A DNA stretch of 10,405 nucleotides from Candidatus Falkowiibacteriota bacterium (GTDB taxonomy: Bacteria; Patescibacteriota; Patescibacteriia; CAIXNZ01): contig CAIXNZ010000036.1 of the NCBI GenBank assembly GCA_903920975.1, forward strand, positions 1 to 10,405, in the 5' to 3' direction. The notes under the pieces are model-generated. The model was given only the letters and a program-made list of their open reading frames with translations. It ran no database searches and was not told where the DNA came from. Below, piece by piece: positions 6,706 through 10,405 of the stretch; positions within the stretch are counted from its first letter, which is position 1, and the number at the start of each line of letters is the position of its first letter. The translations under genes and the position numbers were made by a program.

Positions 6706-8526
6706 ATGACTTATTTTTTACTCACAATTTCATATCTAGTGGACGTCATTTTATTGATTATGCTGATTATATTAATAATCGGCATTTTTCAGCTGACTAA
6801 AATTTTACGCCGGGAAAATAGCTTTATAGAAAAATTAAAAATGACCCCGGGTTTAATTTTTAATAATGCCGGCAATACCTTTGATCAATTTGCTCCCAAA
6901 AACGAACAAGGTACTTATTTGACTTCTTACCATAAACACAAAAGCACATTAAAATTAATTAAGAGACTGCTAGCTGGCACATTTGGTTTTCTGACGCTAA
7001 AATTAGTTATTCTGAGTTTAATTTTTTTCCAAATCCCGCGTCCTAGCGAAGCTGCGCCAAAATATTACAGCGTTTTATATCAAGCCAGTAATTTTAATAC
7101 TTTTGCCAAGGGCAAATACACAATGACTCAATGGGACAATGATGGCTTAAATTTACAAGCGGGTCAGCTAACTGGAAATTATATTTCCGCGCCCCTTGGC
7201 GACGGTATTGCCACCAATCAATGGAAAAATTTATCTTTTCAAACTGATAAAAATTATAATGTCAGACCAGCCAACCCTGCCAGCACCACTGCTCTTTGGA
7301 ATTTAGATGCTATAGATAAATGCACGGTTTCTAACTACATTTGTAAAACTCAAGGCATTGATTTAATAGAAGGATTATATAACACCAAGGCCTATCATTT
7401 TGACGGTTATAAATCAAAAATTAAAATTGAGCAAAATGTCTCATTGACCGGCTCTTTTACGATTGGCGCCTGGATTAACCCAGATGTTTTATTTTTAAAT
7501 GGCAGTGAAGACCAAAATTTTATTATTTTTGCCAAGGGTTACGGAGATTATACTGCAAAAACTCCTTATACTTTGAAATATCAGCTCTATTTTGGCATAA
7601 AAAATGGTTCTCTCTCATTGATTTATTGGCCAGAGAGCAATCAAGATCATTGGGTTATGGCTCAAAACACAAAATATAGTTTTGCCCCTCATCGCTGGTA
7701 TCATGTGGCTGGTGTGTATGATGATAAAAACAAAACTTTGAAACTTTATATTGACGGCATTGAACAATATGATACTTCCAGCAAATGGGATGGTACAAAA
7801 ATTAATGTAGCTCCAAATCTGAAAGAGAACCTGCCGAGTTGGATAGGTAGCAGTGCCTATAAGTGGATGGATGGCGAAGAAAAAGCCGTTAATGTTTTTA
7901 AAGGCTCAATTGATGAAATTCTACTCACAAATACGGCAATGAACGTTCTGGATATCAGAAGTCTCGTAAATATATCAGGCGAGATTTCTTTCCAGGTACG
8001 TACCGGAGATGTTTTACCCTTAAACGGTCCTTTTTTCGGTCCGGCAAATAATCAAACAGTTTTTTTTACTAATCCAAAAAATAATGATTTGGGTTTTTTA
8101 GCTCAAACTAAATATCTTCAATACATTTCTTATATTGAAAGGCCTAATACTAATTTCAATCCCAAGCTGAATAATGTTATTATCGATTACTTGGCTGTCA
8201 ATGATCCTGGCATAAAAATAGCTACGACTCAAACAGATACTGCCGTAACTTCCAGCCGAGATTTAAACAAAGAAAAAGAAGGCATCGCCATATTTACCAA
8301 ATTTTTTAAAACAGCCCCAAAAACAGCCGCTGACTGGCTTTTTGTCAATGTCGTGGCTTATGGCCAGGTTACCCAAAGAGATTTGTTATTAGAACAAAAA
8401 GCTTTGGTCGGATTTGTAAAATTTTATAAAAAACTTCCAGCTTCTGATTTGGACTGGAGAATTATTAAAGCTCTGGCTTATACTGATAAAGGCGCGCAAC
8501 TGCTAAAAACCTGGCTAGGAAAATAA
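6706..8526 (+). CDS. Membrane-anchored or secreted LamG-domain surface protein
   Basis: Hypothetical surface protein of 606 residues. Hydrophobic segment 4-31 is followed by a Lys/Arg-rich loop (32-87, probably cytoplasmic). A second hydrophobic segment (88-108) ends in PRPSEAAP, like a signal-peptide end, so the rest should be outside. Residues 119-200 look like the first half of a beta-domain (YTMTQWDNDG, ISAPLGDG, Trp173). Residues 229-418 are a LamG/concanavalin A-like fold (AYHFDG, FTIGAWINPD, RWYHVAGVYD, LKLYIDGIEQY, GSIDEILL). Residues 426-497 (ISFQVRTGD to NNVIIDYLA) look like the second half of the interrupted beta-domain. The tail from 526 has two copies of a helical motif. The only two cysteines, 206 and 213, have the same x6 spacing as in the upstream protein's repeats. 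LamG domains often bind glycans or proteins, but no ligand can be read here. No Shine-Dalgarno precedes ATG 6706, so an inner start such as Met46 is not excluded. Confidence 0.82.
   Translation: MTYFLLTISYLVDVILLIMLIILIIGIFQLTKILRRENSFIEKLKMTPGLIFNNAGNTFDQFAPKNEQGTYLTSYHKHKSTLKLIKRLLAGTFGFLTLKLVILSLIFFQIPRPSEAAPKYYSVLYQASNFNTFAKGKYTMTQWDNDGLNLQAGQLTGNYISAPLGDGIATNQWKNLSFQTDKNYNVRPANPASTTALWNLDAIDKCTVSNYICKTQGIDLIEGLYNTKAYHFDGYKSKIKIEQNVSLTGSFTIGAWINPDVLFLNGSEDQNFIIFAKGYGDYTAKTPYTLKYQLYFGIKNGSLSLIYWPESNQDHWVMAQNTKYSFAPHRWYHVAGVYDDKNKTLKLYIDGIEQYDTSSKWDGTKINVAPNLKENLPSWIGSSAYKWMDGEEKAVNVFKGSIDEILLTNTAMNVLDIRSLVNISGEISFQVRTGDVLPLNGPFFGPANNQTVFFTNPKNNDLGFLAQTKYLQYISYIERPNTNFNPKLNNVIIDYLAVNDPGIKIATTQTDTAVTSSRDLNKEKEGIAIFTKFFKTAPKTAADWLFVNVVAYGQVTQRDLLLEQKALVGFVKFYKKLPASDLDWRIIKALAYTDKGAQLLKTWLGK
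8284..8487 (+). repeat. Tandem helical motif at the C-terminus of the LamG protein
   Basis: Residues 527-553 and 568-594 align without gaps at an offset of 41: F-x-K-F-(F/Y)-K, then Pro, Asp-Trp (542-543 and 583-584), and AY(G/T). The segment looks helical and soluble, and is linked by a Lys/Glu/Gln-rich stretch. I think such pairs recur in Patescibacteria surface proteins, but I cannot name the family. Confidence 0.7.
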
Positions 8527-8544
8527 TAATTTTTTGATTAGATT

Positions 8545-8564
8545 GGGGCATTTCACCCCTTTTT
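8545..8564 (+). terminator. Weak terminator candidate after the LamG protein gene
   Basis: GGGG (8545-8548) and CCCC (8556-8559) pair over a seven-base loop, followed by TTTTT (8560-8564), 18 bases after the stop codon. Position and T-run fit, but a four-pair stem is short. Confidence 0.45.
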
Positions 8565-8618
8565 AATTTTGTTATTTTTTCTTAGAACAAATATAATAAA
8601 TTTAATAGTTAAGACAGG

Positions 8619-8647
8619 TTGACTTTTTAATAAAATTGCTATAAACT
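8619..8647 (+). promoter_or_regulatory. Candidate ftsH promoter
   Basis: TTGACT (8619-8624), 17 bases, then TAAACT (8642-8647). TATAAA also occurs at 8640 with a 15-base spacer. The leader would be about 25 AT-rich bases with no Shine-Dalgarno. No heat-shock operator (CIRCE-type inverted repeat) is visible upstream. Confidence 0.5.
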
Positions 8648-8678
8648 ATATAAATAATTAAATTAAAATAACTTTCAT

Positions 8679-10405
8679 ATGAGTCGAACAATTTTAAAAA
8701 ACTTCTTGATTTTTTTAATAATTTTTTTAGTTATTGCCGTCTTATTCAGCACTTACAATGCAACTACTGAGAAACCGGTAGTGGTAGGCATTGAAAAAAT
8801 CATCCAGCAGATTGAAAACAATGAAATTTCTCAAATTACTGTTAAGGCTGATAAATTAGAAATTATTTTAACCAACAATAATAAAGAAGTTTCTACCAAA
8901 GAAGCTGGCGAATCTCTAAGCACCCTGTTAAAAAATTATGATGTTGACCCAGCTAAAATAAAAAATGTAAAAATTGATATAAAAAGTGATGATGGCTGGA
9001 CATTTTGGCTGACAACGGTTTTGCCTTTTTTAATCCCCCTGCTTTTGATCGGCGTTTTTATTTATTTCATGATGCGCCAAATTCAGGGCGCCAATACCAA
9101 GGCCCTGTCTTTTGGCCAAAGCCAAGCCAGAGAAATACAGCAAAAAGGCAAGGACAAAATTACTTTTAAGGATGTGGCTGGCTGCGAAGAATCAAAAGAG
9201 GAATTAACTGAAATAGTAGAATTTTTAAAAAACCCCCGCAAGTTCACGCAGCTAGGAGCAAAAATTCCTAAAGGCGTTTTATTAATGGGCGCACCAGGCA
9301 CTGGCAAGACTTTATTAGCTAAGGCAGTTGCCGGCGAAGCCAATGTGCCTTTTCTTTCCATCTCTGGCTCTGAATTTGTGGAAATGTTTGTCGGTGTTGG
9401 CGCTTCACGAGTACGCGACCTCTTTAAGCGCGCGAAAAAAACGTCTCCCTGCATAGTCTTTGTTGATGAAATTGATGCCGTGGGCAGACAGCGCGGTGCT
9501 GGTTTGGGAGGCTCACATGATGAACGCGAACAAACTCTGAATCAAATCCTCGTGGAAATGGATGGCATGGAAACAAAAAATAATGTTATTGTTATGGCCG
9601 CCACTAACCGTCCTGATATTTTAGATCCGGCTCTTTTGCGACCTGGCCGTTTTGACCGACGCGTTATTTTGGATTTACCTGATATTAATGACCGGGAAGC
9701 AATCTTGAAAGTTCATATTGAAAATAAACCATTGGCTAAAAATGTTGAATTAAGAAAAGTCGCCGAAAGAACCCCGGGCTTTTCCGGCGCTGATTTGGCC
9801 AATCTTTTAAATGAAGCTGCCATTACAGCGGCTAGAGGCAATAAAAAAACTATTGAACAAAATGATATTTTAGATAGTGTCGAGAAAGTCTTGCTTGGCC
9901 CGGAAAGAAAGAGCCACATGTTAAACGAAGCAGAAAAAAAAATCACGGCTTATCACGAAGCTGGTCATGCCCTGGTTGCTCATGCCCTGCCGCATGTTGA
10001 CCCAGTGCATAAAGTTTCTATAATTTCCCGAGGTCATGCGGCTGGTTATACGCTCAAACTTCCCGAGGAAGACAAATATCTGCATGCTAAATCAGAATTT
10101 ATTGAAGAGCTGGCAGTGCTTCTCGCCGGCTTTATGGCTGAGAAACAAATTTTTGGCGAGGTGACAACTGGCGCTTCCAGTGATCTGAGGCAGGCAACTA
10201 TGCTGGCCAAAAAAATAATTACTGAATATGGCATGGATGAAAATATTGGCCCCAGAACCTTGGGCGAAAAAGAGGAACTAATATTTTTAGGCAAAGAAAT
10301 TCATGAACGCAGAGATTACAGTGAAAAAACCGCTGAATTGCTAGATGAGAGAATAAACGTCTTAATCACCCAAGCTCAAGAAACTGCCAAAACAATTTTA
10401 ACCAA
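8679..10405 (+). CDS. ftsH: ATP-dependent zinc metalloprotease FtsH, 3' end cut off
   Basis: Membrane-bound AAA+ protease that extracts and degrades damaged membrane proteins and short-lived regulators as a hexamer. The 575 visible residues cover all catalytic parts; only the extreme C-terminus is missing. Transmembrane helix 1 is at about 5-25, a small extracytoplasmic domain at 27-108, and helix 2 at 110-132. The AAA+ domain has Walker A GAPGTGKT (204-211), Walker B VDEID (262-266), the second region of homology MAATNRPD (306-313) and arginine fingers Arg321 and Arg324. The M41 protease domain has HEAGH (426-430) and the third zinc ligand Asp502 in [12 protein letters not shown]. The pore-loop motif is [15 protein letters not shown]. 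All of this matches ordinary bacterial FtsH. ATG 8679 is the first in frame and directly precedes a typical N-terminal helix. No ribosome site is seen. Likely transcribed alone from its own promoter. Confidence 0.96.
   Translation, partial: MSRTILKNFLIFLIIFLVIAVLFSTYNATTEKPVVVGIEKIIQQIENNEISQITVKADKLEIILTNNNKEVSTKEAGESLSTLLKNYDVDPAKIKNVKIDIKSDDGWTFWLTTVLPFLIPLLLIGVFIYFMMRQIQGANTKALSFGQSQAREIQQKGKDKITFKDVAGCEESKEELTEIVEFLKNPRKFTQLGAKIPKGVLLMGAPGTGKTLLAKAVAGEANVPFLSISGSEFVEMFVGVGASRVRDLFKRAKKTSPCIVFVDEIDAVGRQRGAGLGGSHDEREQTLNQILVEMDGMETKNNVIVMAATNRPDILDPALLRPGRFDRRVILDLPDINDREAILKVHIENKPLAKNVELRKVAERTPGFSGADLANLLNEAAITAARGNKKTIEQNDILDSVEKVLLGPERKSHMLNEAEKKITAYHEAGHALVAHALPHVDPVHKVSIISRGHAAGYTLKLPEEDKYLHAKSEFIEELAVLLAGFMAEKQIFGEVTTGASSDLRQATMLAKKIITEYGMDENIGPRTLGEKEELIFLGKEIHERRDYSEKTAELLDERINVLITQAQETAKTILT

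Noticed and set aside
9083..9454. Open frame of 123 codons on the minus strand inside ftsH
   Set aside because: It is the antisense shadow of the FtsH AAA+ domain; low-complexity Ser/Pro/Ala composition and no start signal.
8679..10405. ftsH as an unusual or new protease
   Set aside because: All Walker, arginine-finger, HEXXH and zinc-ligand residues are in their usual places and the topology is standard.

Overview
The window looks like chromosomal sequence from an uncultivated bacterium, most likely a member of the Patescibacteria (Candidate Phyla Radiation). This is inferred from the style of the two surface proteins: small secreted domains, a LamG protein with a split beta-domain, and a short tandem C-terminal helical module. 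It also fits the compact AT-rich spacers. No rRNA or tRNA is present to confirm it. The standard bacterial code fits every gene.

Left part (1-4836), minus strand: two consecutive steps of de novo purine synthesis. purL (large single-chain FGAM synthetase with a fused glutaminase domain) is complete. It ends in an intrinsic terminator whose T-tract abuts a promoter-like TTGACA for purM (AIR synthetase). The window edge cuts purM off. Both genes have strong Shine-Dalgarno sites, and both leaders contain GC-rich or terminator-like hairpins that could be regulatory. They look clearly richer in G+C than the genes on the right.

Middle (4830-8526), plus strand: two surface-protein genes with their own promoter-like and terminator-like signals. 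The first encodes a 571-residue secreted protein with a duplicated N-terminal module and four Cys-pair beta-repeats. The second encodes a 606-residue membrane-anchored or secreted protein with a LamG/concanavalin-like domain and a tandem C-terminal module. The first is divergent from purL, and the -35 boxes of the two promoters overlap.

Right part (8619-10405), plus strand: ftsH, the ATP-dependent zinc metalloprotease of the membrane. It is nearly complete but runs off the window end.

I see no defence system, CRISPR array, transposon, tRNA or rRNA. The most original material is in the architecture of the two surface proteins and in the leader structures of the purine genes. All five genes have candidate promoters with the same 17-base spacer. 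All spacers between genes are shorter than 300 bases and their visible contents are listed as features.
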